The position numbers and the translations under genes were made by a program. Below are positions 8,549 to 15,891 of a stretch of 34,282 bases of DNA, one piece after another. Every line of letters starts with the position of its first letter. The first letter of the stretch is position 1. The stretch is from Lachnospiraceae bacterium UBA7199 (lineage in GTDB: Bacteria > Bacillota > Clostridia > Lachnospirales > Lachnospiraceae): contig DKUR01000080.1 of the NCBI GenBank assembly GCA_002490775.1, positions 1 to 34,282 on the forward strand, given 5' to 3'. A model generated the notes under the pieces. That model ran no database searches, was not told the origin of the DNA, and worked only from the letters and a program-made list of their open reading frames with translations.

Positions 8549-9316
8549 TTACAGCCTTACATCTACAGGATGATAGGCGAAGCCGGATTCTTCCAAAACC
8601 TCTTCCGCGGCAGTTTCAGGAGTACCCTCTTTCTGATCGGTCTCCTCCTCTGTGCCGGGAACTTTTTTCTCTTCCTCCCCTTCCTGTTTGTCTGCCTTTT
8701 CATCTTTTGCGGCATTCTGTAAGGTTTCGCCCGCCTGTGCCAGCGAATCCATCTGGGAAGCGGTGGCTTTCTCTGCGGCCTCCTTTGCTTTGGCAAGCTC
8801 CGCTTCCTTAAGGCCGACATTACTGCTGCCGCCCCGTCCGCCGTCCAGACTGATTTCGGCTTCCAGTACGTTCGCTTTGCCCTCCATTTTCTTTGCCGTA
8901 CTGCCGTTTACGTTTGCCTGTTTTACAGAAGTCCCTGCGGAGATCATAGCCTCCATACTGCCTGCGGACATTCCCACATTCTGATTGGCATTTGCCTTTT
9001 CCTGCGGTTTTGTGCCCATGATATCATCGAAGGAAGATTCTTCCTTTTTCTTCTGGCGTTCTTCCTTTCTCGCCTCGATCTGATGCTGGCGGAGCTGGAT
9101 TTCCAGTTCGCTGATCTGTTTCTGGATTTCCTGCCGCTTTTTCATCTTAGTATCCGCCGGCATATCCTGATTGGCTGATACTTCTTTCAGCTCCTGTTGC
9201 AGCCTGTCTATCTGTTGCTGCAAATTTTTGCTTTCCGGGTCCATTTGTCCGCCGCCAATGCCCATTCCCGCTGATCCGGGCTGCATGCCTGTGCCGTTTA
9301 CGTTGTTTACATTCAT
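8549..9316 (-). CDS. FlxA-like coiled-coil protein
   Basis: A 255-residue hydrophilic protein with no signal peptide or membrane segment. After a Gly/Asn/Met-rich head, residues about 28-95 form a long coiled coil (QQQIDRLQQELKEV, then KKRQEIQKQISELEIQLRQ) matching the FlxA-like family, whose role is poorly known but linked to flagellar gene sets. A Lys/Glu-rich tail follows. AGGAGGAACC precedes the ATG. The gene stands alone between the shared terminator and a direct-repeat box at 9419-9447, which also occurs upstream of the LytTR regulator and the FliD-C-like gene. Co-regulation with these is therefore likely. No flagellar genes are visible nearby. Confidence 0.75.
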   Translation of the reverse strand: MNVNNVNGTGMQPGSAGMGIGGGQMDPESKNLQQQIDRLQQELKEVSANQDMPADTKMKKRQEIQKQISELEIQLRQHQIEARKEERQKKKEESSFDDIMGTKPQEKANANQNVGMSAGSMEAMISAGTSVKQANVNGSTAKKMEGKANVLEAEISLDGGRGGSSNVGLKEAELAKAKEAAEKATASQMDSLAQAGETLQNAAKDEKADKQEGEEEKKVPGTEEETDQKEGTPETAAEEVLEESGFAYHPVDVRL

Positions 9317-9418
9317 ATATGGTTCCTCCTATCCTTTTTTACTTTTTGAGGTCAGACTCCTCTTATTTGTATCTTCTGATAGTCTTATCGTCTGTTTTTT
9401 TGTGTCTGTGAAGGAAAA

Positions 9419-9447
9419 TGTTGTGGAAGAGCTTTTCTTGGTTGTGA
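9419..9447 (-). promoter_or_regulatory. Direct-repeat box A, putative LytTR operator
   Basis: On the plus strand TGTTGTGG (9419-9426) and GGTTGTGA (9440-9447) repeat with a 21-bp period and the 13-nt spacer AAGAGCTTTTCTT. The whole 29-bp block aligns without gaps to boxes at 13616-13644 and 14621-14649. It ends 103 bp upstream of the FlxA-like ATG. A 21-bp period (9-bp repeats with 12-bp gaps) is characteristic of LytTR regulators such as AgrA. That the nearby LytTR regulator binds here is inference. Confidence 0.7.
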
Positions 9448-9486
9448 GCGGTGCTTTGTTGCTTTGGGAATGTCAGATAAGGTCGA

Positions 9487-9516
9487 TTGTAAACATGTGC
9501 GGGTTTGTGGTAGAAT
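9487..9516 (+). promoter_or_regulatory. Promoter for the flavin reductase operon
   Basis: TTGTAA (9487-9492) and TAGAAT (9511-9516) with 18 nt between. It lies 40 bp beyond box A on the divergent side, so the box could in principle also influence this operon. Confidence 0.55.
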
Positions 9517-9575
9517 AATAACATTAAGCAATCTGAGAATTTGAAATTTTGTAGAAATACAAGGAGTGTTGCAGC

Positions 9576-10088
9576 ATGATTTTGATGATTGATACGACGA
9601 GAGAACATGTGGGGAAGCAAATTTCTGAGGAATTGCTTTACAGCGGTGGGAATCCAACCAAAATAGAGTTGATTGATACTACCGGAATGCGCATTTCCCA
9701 CTGTGTCGGCTGTAATTATTGCTGGCTGAAAACGCCGGGGATATGTGCTATCAAAGACGATTATGAGCCGATTTTGAAAAAGATGGCCAGAGCCGATCAG
9801 GTCTGGCTGATTTCGGATACGCATTTCGGGTTTGTCTCTTATCAGACCAAAAATATTGTGGACAGAGTGATGCCCCTTGCCACCATGTATCTGAAAATCA
9901 AGGATGGGCAGATGCGGCATGTCATGCGCTATGACCATCAGCCGGATTTCGGGATTATCTATACCGGAGAAGGTGATCAGGCTTATCTGGAACGGTGGTG
10001 CGGGCGCACAGCACTGAATTTCGGCAGCAGTTCTCTTGGCGTTTTTTCTGTGGAAAACAGGAAGGAGGCGGTATCATGCATGTTGTAA
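9576..10088 (+). CDS. Flavodoxin-fold NAD(P)H-dependent oxidoreductase with Cys cluster
   Basis: A 170-residue protein of the NADPH-dependent FMN reductase / iron-sulfur flavoprotein group. It contains C43-x2-C46-x2-C49-x7-C57 followed by a KDD motif, the arrangement seen in family members with a cysteine cluster near the flavin. Compared with relatives the N-terminus looks slightly short, since the usual GSPR phosphate-binding loop is not seen, so FMN binding may be altered. AAGGAGTG precedes the ATG. The last 13 nt overlap the next gene, another flavodoxin-fold protein with an intact GSPR loop, so the two may act together. The substrate is unknown. Confidence 0.7.
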   Translation: MILMIDTTREHVGKQISEELLYSGGNPTKIELIDTTGMRISHCVGCNYCWLKTPGICAIKDDYEPILKKMARADQVWLISDTHFGFVSYQTKNIVDRVMPLATMYLKIKDGQMRHVMRYDHQPDFGIIYTGEGDQAYLERWCGRTALNFGSSSLGVFSVENRKEAVSCML

Positions 10089-10729
10089 TTATCAATGGAA
10101 GTCCGCGCGTGCAAAAATACAGCAACACGGAGAAAATCATTGCTTCCTTTACAAAGGGCCTTTCTGAAAAAGGAGTTTCTTTTGAAGCATATGCCATTTC
10201 CAATCGTAAGTCATGGGAAATGATTCGGGATGCTTACATAAAAAATGAGGAAATTCTGATTGCGCTTCCGCTCTATGTGGAATGTGTACCCGGCCTTCTT
10301 TTGGAATTTCTGGAAACCCTGCCGAAAAAGGATGAGCATACAAGACTTTCTTTTCTTTTGCAGAGCGGATTTGCGGAAGGGTGTCAGCTTCGCTGCGGCG
10401 AGGAATTTTTGTCAAAGCTGCCGGGTTATCTGGGTGTTCGCTATGGCGGTTGTCTGGTCAAAGGAGATAATTTCGGAATCCGTGTATTGGATGAAGAGAA
10501 ACAGAAGCAGGTCACAAAACCATATCAGGCAATGGGGGAGCTGTTTGCAGAGGGAGACGGGTTTTTTCGTGAAGAAGCGAAGAAATTTACCGGCCCGGAA
10601 TATCTTTCACTGCCTATGCGTTTGCTGATGCAGTTCGCATTCAAAACCTTCCAGAAAAAGATATTCCAGAAAGTGGCGGCATCGTGGGGGTGTAATACGC
10701 CGCTTGATTATAAAGTATTGGGGAATTGA
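10076..10729 (+). CDS. Flavodoxin-like NAD(P)H oxidoreductase
   Basis: A 217-residue protein beginning with a beta strand and the phosphate-binding loop INGSPR (residues 6-11), the hallmark of NADPH-dependent FMN reductases and flavodoxin-like proteins. The ATG at 10076 follows GGAAGGAGG and overlaps the previous gene by 13 nt. The C-terminal half (SLPMRLLMQFAFKTFQKK) is helical and family-specific. It is the second gene of a three-gene run; the third, a HAM1-like NTPase, begins 2 nt after its stop. Its role is probably electron transfer or reduction of a small molecule, but the substrate is not predictable. Confidence 0.7.
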   Translation: MHVVIINGSPRVQKYSNTEKIIASFTKGLSEKGVSFEAYAISNRKSWEMIRDAYIKNEEILIALPLYVECVPGLLLEFLETLPKKDEHTRLSFLLQSGFAEGCQLRCGEEFLSKLPGYLGVRYGGCLVKGDNFGIRVLDEEKQKQVTKPYQAMGELFAEGDGFFREEAKKFTGPEYLSLPMRLLMQFAFKTFQKKIFQKVAASWGCNTPLDYKVLGN

Positions 10730-10731
10730 AA

Positions 10732-11352
10732 ATGCAGTTATTGTATGGTACAGGGAATCAGGCAAAATTATCGGCAATGAAAAGCAGGCTTGAGAAGATA
10801 GGGATAGAACTGATTGGCTTGCATGAACTGAGAGCGGAAGGAAAGAGCATACCGGAGGTTTTAGAGAATGGAAATACACCGCTTGAAAATGCAAAGCTAA
10901 AAGCACTGGCATATTACAAAGCATTTCGGATACCTGTGTTTTCCTGTGATTCAGGTTTATATTTTGATCATGTTCCGGACGAGGATCAACCGGGTGTGCA
11001 TGTACGAAATGTGAATGGGAAATGTTTATCAGATCAGGAAATGATGGAATATTATGCAGGTCTTGTAAGAAAATACGGGAATTTGGTTGCACAGTACAGA
11101 AATGCAATCTGCTTTGTAATGGATGAAAAACATATTTATGAAGCAATGGAGCCTTCTATGTACAGTAAGAAGTTTATACTAACGGACAAACCTCATAGCA
11201 AAATAAGGGAAAAGGGATTTCCGTTGGACAGCATGTCGATTGACATGAAAACCAACCGATATTATTACGATCTGGCGGAGGATGAATTGGCGCAGTTTGA
11301 TGTGGAGGACGGGTTTTTGCAGTTTTTTCAGAAAGTTTTAAGTTTGGATTAA
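10732..11352 (+). CDS. HAM1/RdgB-like non-canonical NTP pyrophosphatase, divergent
   Basis: A 206-residue protein of the HAM1/RdgB fold, which hydrolyses inosine or xanthosine triphosphates and protects nucleic acid from deaminated purines. It shows YGTGNQAKL (residues 4-12), the NTPLENAKLKA helix and CDSGLYFD, matching the family's TGN, NA-x-KA and DDSGL motifs. The first Asp of DDSGL is Cys here, and the usual GFGYDPIF loop is replaced by GFPLDSMSID, so substrate range may differ from classical RdgB. The ATG start is 2 nt after the previous stop; the in-frame TTG at 10726 is less likely. It ends the plus-strand run and faces the sensor kinase gene. Confidence 0.75.
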   Translation: MQLLYGTGNQAKLSAMKSRLEKIGIELIGLHELRAEGKSIPEVLENGNTPLENAKLKALAYYKAFRIPVFSCDSGLYFDHVPDEDQPGVHVRNVNGKCLSDQEMMEYYAGLVRKYGNLVAQYRNAICFVMDEKHIYEAMEPSMYSKKFILTDKPHSKIREKGFPLDSMSIDMKTNRYYYDLAEDELAQFDVEDGFLQFFQKVLSLD

Positions 11353-11378
11353 TAGAATCAGTGAGATAATAATTTTCC

Positions 11379-12779
11379 TTAGTCCTTCGGGATTTGCAGC
11401 ATTACGTGAAGCACACAGCATTCCCTCCCCTCATGGAGTTCTTTGCCGATTTCAATGTCACCCAGATATTTGCGCGCTACATGGCGGATATTGGCGAGTC
11501 CGAAGCCGTGGCCTTCCCCGGGTTTGCAGGTGCGTGGAAGGCCGCTTTTGGGATCTGTATCCAACTTTCCCCTGTAGCTGTTAGCTACTTCTATGATATA
11601 CATATTCTTCCTGTGGGTGGAGACAAGGGAAACATGCGCTTCGTTTTCCTTAAGGTTTTCCCGCTGGATCGCTTCGATGGCGTTTGACAGGGCGTTGTTT
11701 AAGATGATGCTGACGTCAAAGGAATCAATGGATTCTGTCATCGGGTAATGAAAATCACAGAAAAAGGTAATGCCTTTTTCCTCCATTTCCATTTTCTTGC
11801 CGGAAAGAATCACGTCTGTCACAGGGTTTCCACTATTGATATCGAGGGATGCTTTTGCCATCTCCTTGTTGAGCCTGTCCGTGTACTGCTGTGCCTCATT
11901 ATATTCGCCTTTATCATAGAGCTGCTTTAGGGTCATGAGGTGATTGCCCATGTCATGACGCAGACTGCGCATATCTCGGTAAAGCTGTTCCACTTCGCTA
12001 ATGTGGTTTTTCAGATCGGCCATCTGGGCGGAAAAAATTTCCCGCTGTCGGTCTTCCTCCTGTTGTGTTTTCCACTGACGGAACACATAAGTTGTCACCA
12101 GAATCACGGCGAAGGAGAGCAATGTAAACAGTAATAGGATGAGATCATGATAGCCGAAGAGATCGTAAACGCTTTTTCCCGCTGTATCCCGTTCGTAGAT
12201 ATAACTGTAATAGCGAGTCACACCGTAGGAAACGACTCCCGACAAAGAAGGTATGAAAAGCAGAAAAAATTCTTTGCTGTTCATAGGCTCACGTCCACGT
12301 CCATATGACCACAAAATACATTTGACGGCACCGTACAGAAATAAAAAAATTAAAAGATCATACACCAAAAATGTAAAAAAGACAGACAGTAGAAACCAGA
12401 ATAAGTCGCTTGCCGGTATACAGGAACGGATAATGCGTGCATATATTTCATTGTGCATATAGACGACAACGCGGGATGCCTGCCATCGCAGACAGAAGAA
12501 AGTAATAGCGAGGAAAAGTTTCTGGGCAATATATTCCCTGTCAATCAGATACATCGTAATAAAAATCGCCATCGCGCCCAGAATATAAGACAGCATGACA
12601 TTGATGTACCACGGCATAAAATCAAATGCAAGCATCGCCATCGCATAGACACCGCCTACTAACCATGCCTTTGCGTTTCGTTTCAGAAAAGGTTTTGTAA
12701 AGACGACACAGCAGTAACCGTCTATTAAGGCATCACAGATGCAGTCAACTATAGTGAGTATTTGATAATATAATTCCAT
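11379..12779 (-). CDS. GHKL-type sensor histidine kinase (AgrC-like)
   Basis: A 466-residue membrane sensor kinase. About the first 230 residues form six or seven transmembrane helices. A coiled linker leads to the phosphoacceptor motif RHDMGNHL with H275, and an ATP-binding GHKL domain with the N-box NALSNAIEA (about residue 361) and a glycine-rich GHGFGLANI near the end. This layout is that of AgrC/ComD-type kinases that sense peptides. It starts 8 nt after the response regulator gene, so the two form a two-component operon. No AgrB or AgrD-like peptide gene was seen in the window, so the signal is unknown. Confidence 0.9.
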   Translation of the reverse strand: MELYYQILTIVDCICDALIDGYCCVVFTKPFLKRNAKAWLVGGVYAMAMLAFDFMPWYINVMLSYILGAMAIFITMYLIDREYIAQKLFLAITFFCLRWQASRVVVYMHNEIYARIIRSCIPASDLFWFLLSVFFTFLVYDLLIFLFLYGAVKCILWSYGRGREPMNSKEFFLLFIPSLSGVVSYGVTRYYSYIYERDTAGKSVYDLFGYHDLILLLFTLLSFAVILVTTYVFRQWKTQQEEDRQREIFSAQMADLKNHISEVEQLYRDMRSLRHDMGNHLMTLKQLYDKGEYNEAQQYTDRLNKEMAKASLDINSGNPVTDVILSGKKMEMEEKGITFFCDFHYPMTESIDSFDVSIILNNALSNAIEAIQRENLKENEAHVSLVSTHRKNMYIIEVANSYRGKLDTDPKSGLPRTCKPGEGHGFGLANIRHVARKYLGDIEIGKELHEGRECCVLHVMLQIPKD

Positions 12780-12787
12780 CCTGTCCG

Positions 12788-13513
12788 CTATTTTCCCTTC
12801 TGCCGGTTAATATACTGCATATATTGCTGCACAAATCCCGCGAACTGTTTTTTCGACAAAAGCGCCGTTCCCTGTTCCAGCCAGACGGTGGTGGCGTTGT
12901 ATTTTTCCACATATTTTAGATTCACCAGATAAGCCCGATGGGTGCGGTAGAAATCCGCTCCGGCCTGTTCAGAGAGATCGGTCAGCTTTCCGTAATATTC
13001 GATATCGCCGTTTACTGTGTGGAGCATGACTTTGCGGTTAAAGACCTCCGCATAGATGATATCAGAGAGAAAAACTTTTGTGGAGAGGCCGCCCCGTTTT
13101 ACGAGGATTGCCGGTGAAGTTTCCGACTGGAGGGGTTGCTGTTGCAGGGCTTTTCCTAAAACTTCCCGCAGCTTTTTTTCCGAAAAAGGTTTTACCAGAT
13201 AATGAAAGGCGTTCACGTCAAAGGCTTCATAGACATACTCCGGTAATGCCGTCACAAAAATCAGAATGGTATCTTTGTGCTGTCTGCGCAGCTTTCTGGC
13301 AATTTCCATTCCGTTTTGCCCAGACATTTGAATATCCAGAAAGAGGATATCCGGCGTCCCGGCCGTATTGGATGCGAGCATATCCTCCCCGGAATCGTAA
13401 CAGGTAATTTGACAGACAACGCCATGATCCGTACAGATTTTTGTGATATCCTGTTTTAAACTCTGCTGTATTTCTTTTTCATCATCGCATATGGCAATGT
13501 TTATTGTTTTCAC
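12788..13513 (-). CDS. LytTR-family response regulator
   Basis: A 241-residue response regulator. The receiver domain (1-120) has the acidic pair D10-D11, phosphoacceptor D60 (ILFLD), T88 and K108. A LytTR DNA-binding domain follows (about 137-238), with FYRTHRAYLVNLKYVEKY as the typical core. The start is GTG with GGAGAAAC upstream. It is the first gene of the operon with the GHKL kinase. A 29-bp direct-repeat box ends exactly 103 bp upstream of its start codon, so it is probably autoregulated. The same box stands before the FlxA-like and FliD-C-like genes, which are its likely targets. Confidence 0.92.
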   Translation of the reverse strand: MKTINIAICDDEKEIQQSLKQDITKICTDHGVVCQITCYDSGEDMLASNTAGTPDILFLDIQMSGQNGMEIARKLRRQHKDTILIFVTALPEYVYEAFDVNAFHYLVKPFSEKKLREVLGKALQQQPLQSETSPAILVKRGGLSTKVFLSDIIYAEVFNRKVMLHTVNGDIEYYGKLTDLSEQAGADFYRTHRAYLVNLKYVEKYNATTVWLEQGTALLSKKQFAGFVQQYMQYINRQKGK

Positions 13514-13615
13514 GTTTCTCCAAACCTCTGCCCGCTTATAAGACGTAATTTACTATTTAAAAGTAACACACGGGCGGAGATTTCGCAATGCAGGGGTTGG
13601 GGCAGGAAGCAGTCC

Positions 13616-13644
13616 TGTTGTGAAAGGCCCTTTTTTTGTTGTGA
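13616..13644 (-). promoter_or_regulatory. Direct-repeat box B, putative LytTR operator
   Basis: TGTTGTGA occurs twice (13616-13623 and 13637-13644) with a 21-bp period and spacer AAGGCCCTTTTTT. It lies 103 bp upstream of the regulator's GTG and 17 bp beyond the stop of the FliD-C-like gene. Its two half-sites are identical, making it the most perfect of the three boxes. Confidence 0.7.
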
Positions 13645-13661
13645 GGTTAATGTCCCCAATT

Positions 13662-14528
13662 TTATTTTTCCGTTTTTTTGTTTTCTTTCTTTTTATTCTC
13701 TTCTTTTGCTTCAAGAGCTTTATCCAATATACTTGAATTCTTATTTTTATCCTCTTTCTTTTCTCCCACCTTTTTATCTACACTGCCGGAATACAGCTTG
13801 GACAGGGTGTCCGAATAGTTTCCGTTTCGCGTATAGGTAGCGCTTGCCCTCGCGGCGGCTGCGGCGCTGGATGCAGCTCTGCTGATGGTGCCGGCCTTCT
13901 GGGAAATCTTATCAGCAAATGAACCGTGGCCTGTAAACAGAGATTTCAGAGTAGAAATGCTGGCGTCCCTTAACGCGTCCTCATCCAGTTCCAGTTTGTT
14001 TCCTTTTCCTATGGAGATTCCCACCTTTGAAAGCAGCTTCTCTGTTTTTTCCGTCGTTCCGGTCATCCATACCGCATGGCGGAGTACCTTTTCCGTGTCG
14101 GAATTTCCTACCTGTTCCACTAAGGAATTATAATCCTCCACAAAGGATTTCACTGCCTTTGTAATAGCCTCCCAGTCATAATCCTTTGTCTCGATCTCCT
14201 CCCCGCTCTCTTCGTCTTTTTTTGTAATCTTTTTCTTTTCCCACAGCGAAGCATTACCCAGGGCGTCTGCGGATTTTTTTAGTGAATCCGCACTTGAACC
14301 CATCAATGTCAGTTTCTGCGCCGTGTCCCCCGAAAACGCCTTCTTTTCCGCCGCCTGTTTTGCACAGTATGCCTTCATCATCTTTCCGTAGCTTCCGTTT
14401 TTTATGGAGGCATAGTCTGAAAGCAGATTGCCGCAGGAATTGGGCGCGCCGCCCATCAGGGCGGAAACGTCATACTTGGTATCCACGTTGTTATAATCGA
14501 GATAATCACGAAAATCAATTGATGCCAT
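13662..14528 (-). CDS. FliD C-terminal-like orphan protein
   Basis: A 288-residue soluble protein without a signal peptide. The segment around EKLLSKVGISIGKGNKLELD, then DALRDASISTLKSLFTGHG, resembles the conserved end of flagellar cap proteins (FliD/HAP2), where a phrase like 'G.L.lDe..L....... v..lF' precedes the last helix. The N-terminal part (DFRDYLDYNN, then SDYASIKNGSYGKMMKAY) has no family I can name, and the C-terminus is Lys/Glu-rich. The ATG at 14528 has AGGAGGGAAGAG upstream; the longer in-frame start at 14567 lacks one. Box C lies 93 bp upstream. It is not full-length FliD (usually 400 or more residues), and no flagellar operon is visible. Confidence 0.65.
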   Translation of the reverse strand: MASIDFRDYLDYNNVDTKYDVSALMGGAPNSCGNLLSDYASIKNGSYGKMMKAYCAKQAAEKKAFSGDTAQKLTLMGSSADSLKKSADALGNASLWEKKKITKKDEESGEEIETKDYDWEAITKAVKSFVEDYNSLVEQVGNSDTEKVLRHAVWMTGTTEKTEKLLSKVGISIGKGNKLELDEDALRDASISTLKSLFTGHGSFADKISQKAGTISRAASSAAAAARASATYTRNGNYSDTLSKLYSGSVDKKVGEKKEDKNKNSSILDKALEAKEENKKKENKKTEK

Positions 14529-14620
14529 ATTCTCTTCCCTCCTGTCACCGAAATATTCGGAATCCATGTTTTCTTTTCGTTTATTATTTCGGAAGAGAAT
14601 CTGGCATATTAAGCTGATAT

Positions 14621-14649
14621 GCTGTGGAAGGGCTTTTTTCTGCTGTGAA
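14621..14649 (-). promoter_or_regulatory. Direct-repeat box C, putative LytTR operator
   Basis: TGCTGTGG (14621-14628) and TGCTGTGA (14642-14649) repeat with a 21-bp period and spacer AAGGGCTTTTTTC. It is 93 bp upstream of the FliD-C-like ATG at 14528. A possible -10, TAATAT on the minus strand (14607-14612), lies close by, but no -35 is visible. That would fit an activator-dependent promoter. Confidence 0.68.
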
Positions 14650-14691
14650 GCTTTTAATTAAGGTTAAATCAAAGGATCAATTTAAGGTCTT

Positions 14692-15276
14692 TTAATGCTC
14701 CAAAGTATAGATGAAAAGAGGCAGCAGCACAGAAGTCAGGGTATCGTAAAATCCGTGGGCAACGATAAGAGGAATCAGGGTCTTATCCTTGGATTTAAAA
14801 AAATATATGCTCAAAAACAGGACATTGACTGCAATGCTATAAAACTCGCCGAAGGAAAACCGCATGGCGGGAAAAAAGTGAACTGCATAAAAAAGCAGGA
14901 TATTGATCAGAATGGAGACCGTTTTAGAATGGCATACAGCCAGCGTTTTCTGTAGGATAAAACCGCGGAAGATCAGCTCCTCTACAAGTCCCACACAAAA
15001 GAAACAGTATAACGGCATCACAATGATATAAAACGGATCAGGAGCCATGGCATAGGCGGAATAATCCATTTTCAGGATCAACAGGGGTATCTGTTGGGCA
15101 ATAAACATGCAGATCCCCAAAAGCAACCCTTTAACGACGTCTGCAAAACGGATTTTTTTCAGCCCGAGAGAAGAGAGAGGGGCCTTTTCCATTTTTCTTA
15201 CATAGAAAATAAGAACGGCACCGAAGATAAAATAAGCCAAAACACCGACCAAGAGATTACTTATGAATGTTTGCAT
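14692..15276 (-). CDS. CPBP-family intramembrane metalloprotease
   Basis: A 194-residue multi-pass membrane protein with the CPBP/CAAX-protease motifs in order: E99-E100-x3-R104 (EELIFRGF), H133 (YAVHFF) and H174-x3-D178 (AHGFYD). These glutamates and histidines form the metal site of the Rce1/Abi family. Relatives act in peptide maturation, immunity to bacteriocins or regulated proteolysis; which applies here is unknown. AAGGAGG lies just before the ATG. Its promoter carries two palindromic operators, so expression is probably repressed by a regulator not seen in this window. Confidence 0.85.
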   Translation of the reverse strand: MQTFISNLLVGVLAYFIFGAVLIFYVRKMEKAPLSSLGLKKIRFADVVKGLLLGICMFIAQQIPLLILKMDYSAYAMAPDPFYIIVMPLYCFFCVGLVEELIFRGFILQKTLAVCHSKTVSILINILLFYAVHFFPAMRFSFGEFYSIAVNVLFLSIYFFKSKDKTLIPLIVAHGFYDTLTSVLLPLFIYTLEH

Positions 15277-15343
15277 TTAGATTTCCTCCTTGCTAATAAA
15301 AGCGTTTCTTTTATTTTTGTATGCCTATATTATAATTTGATAT

Positions 15344-15366
15344 AATATTATATGGCATATAATATT
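15344..15366. promoter_or_regulatory. Perfect 11-1-11 palindrome, operator 2 of the CPBP gene
   Basis: AATATTATATG and CATATAATATT flank a single G. The palindrome lies just downstream of the predicted minus-strand start site, in the leader of the CPBP gene. It shares the core TATATGC..TATA with the palindrome on the -10 box. Confidence 0.75.
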
Positions 15367-15378
15367 ATTTCTACACAT

Positions 15379-15407
15379 ACTATACAGCATATAGTATTGC
15401 CTGTCAA
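15379..15407 (-). promoter_or_regulatory. Promoter with embedded palindromic operator for the CPBP gene
   Basis: On the minus strand TTGACA (15402-15407) and TATAGT (15379-15384) are 17 nt apart. The -10 is one arm of the palindrome ACTATA-N5-TATAGT (15379-15395). A bound repressor there would block RNA polymerase directly. A further 10-bp palindrome, AACATATGTT (15406-15415), touches the -35. Confidence 0.78.
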
Positions 15408-15459
15408 CATATGTTTGTTACTTTATTGTTTTTCCATGCATGTTACGGGATATAGCTTA

Positions 15460-15488
15460 TTGGTATTTTTGAGAATGTATGTTACACT
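15460..15488 (+). promoter_or_regulatory. Extended -10 promoter abutting the 15495 gene
   Basis: TTGGTA (15460-15465), 17 nt, then TACACT (15483-15488) preceded by TG (15480-15481). The expected start site, about 7 nt after the -10, coincides with the ATG at 15495. Confidence 0.55.
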
Positions 15489-15494
15489 GAAAGC

Positions 15495-15836
15495 ATGGAC
15501 GACGGAAAAGTAATTTTAAAAAAAATAATTATTGCCGATACGGAGGAGCCGGAAACAGAACCGCAGAAGAAGCCTGTCGCCCCGTCTCTCTCGGAAGATA
15601 TCAAAATGCTGGTGACAAGCATGATTCATAAGGATCAGAAATCGTTTGCCAGAGTGTCTTTTCTGCGCGGCAGCGACTGGGCGGAGGGGATCGTTCCGGG
15701 AGGCCGGATTGAAAAGTCGGAGGGTTTCAATGAGGAGGAAATCGAGAAGCTGGAGGCTTATCTTGCGGGTGAGGAAGAAATGATTTTAAAACAGGCGAAG
15801 GGAGTCAATCCGATCAGGAATCTGTTTGAAATGTAA
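15495..15836 (+). CDS. Small uncharacterised charged protein
   Basis: A 113-residue soluble protein that I do not recognise. It starts with a short beta-prone basic stretch (KVILKKIIIAD) and an acidic, Pro-containing linker. A region SFARVSFLRGSDWAEGIVPGG follows, then an acidic helical C-terminus. There is no signal peptide or membrane segment. No ribosome-binding site precedes the ATG, and the promoter predicts transcription starting at or next to the A of the ATG, so it may be translated from a leaderless message. The MgtC-family gene begins 55 nt after its stop and may be co-transcribed. Confidence 0.6.
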   Translation: MDDGKVILKKIIIADTEEPETEPQKKPVAPSLSEDIKMLVTSMIHKDQKSFARVSFLRGSDWAEGIVPGGRIEKSEGFNEEEIEKLEAYLAGEEEMILKQAKGVNPIRNLFEM

Positions 15837-15891
15837 TTTCGTTTATGTTCTGCGAACGCCCATTTACAGGACGGAACCGGAGGAGGTACAT

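Noticed and set aside
9171..9518. Plus-strand frame of 115 codons across the FlxA-like start
   Set aside because: Cys/Ser-rich shadow running through the operator and promoter region; no ribosome-binding site.
13590..13640. Box B read as a rho-independent terminator because of its T7 tract
   Set aside because: No stem of useful length precedes the T run, and the T-rich spacer is shared by the other boxes, which lie upstream of genes.
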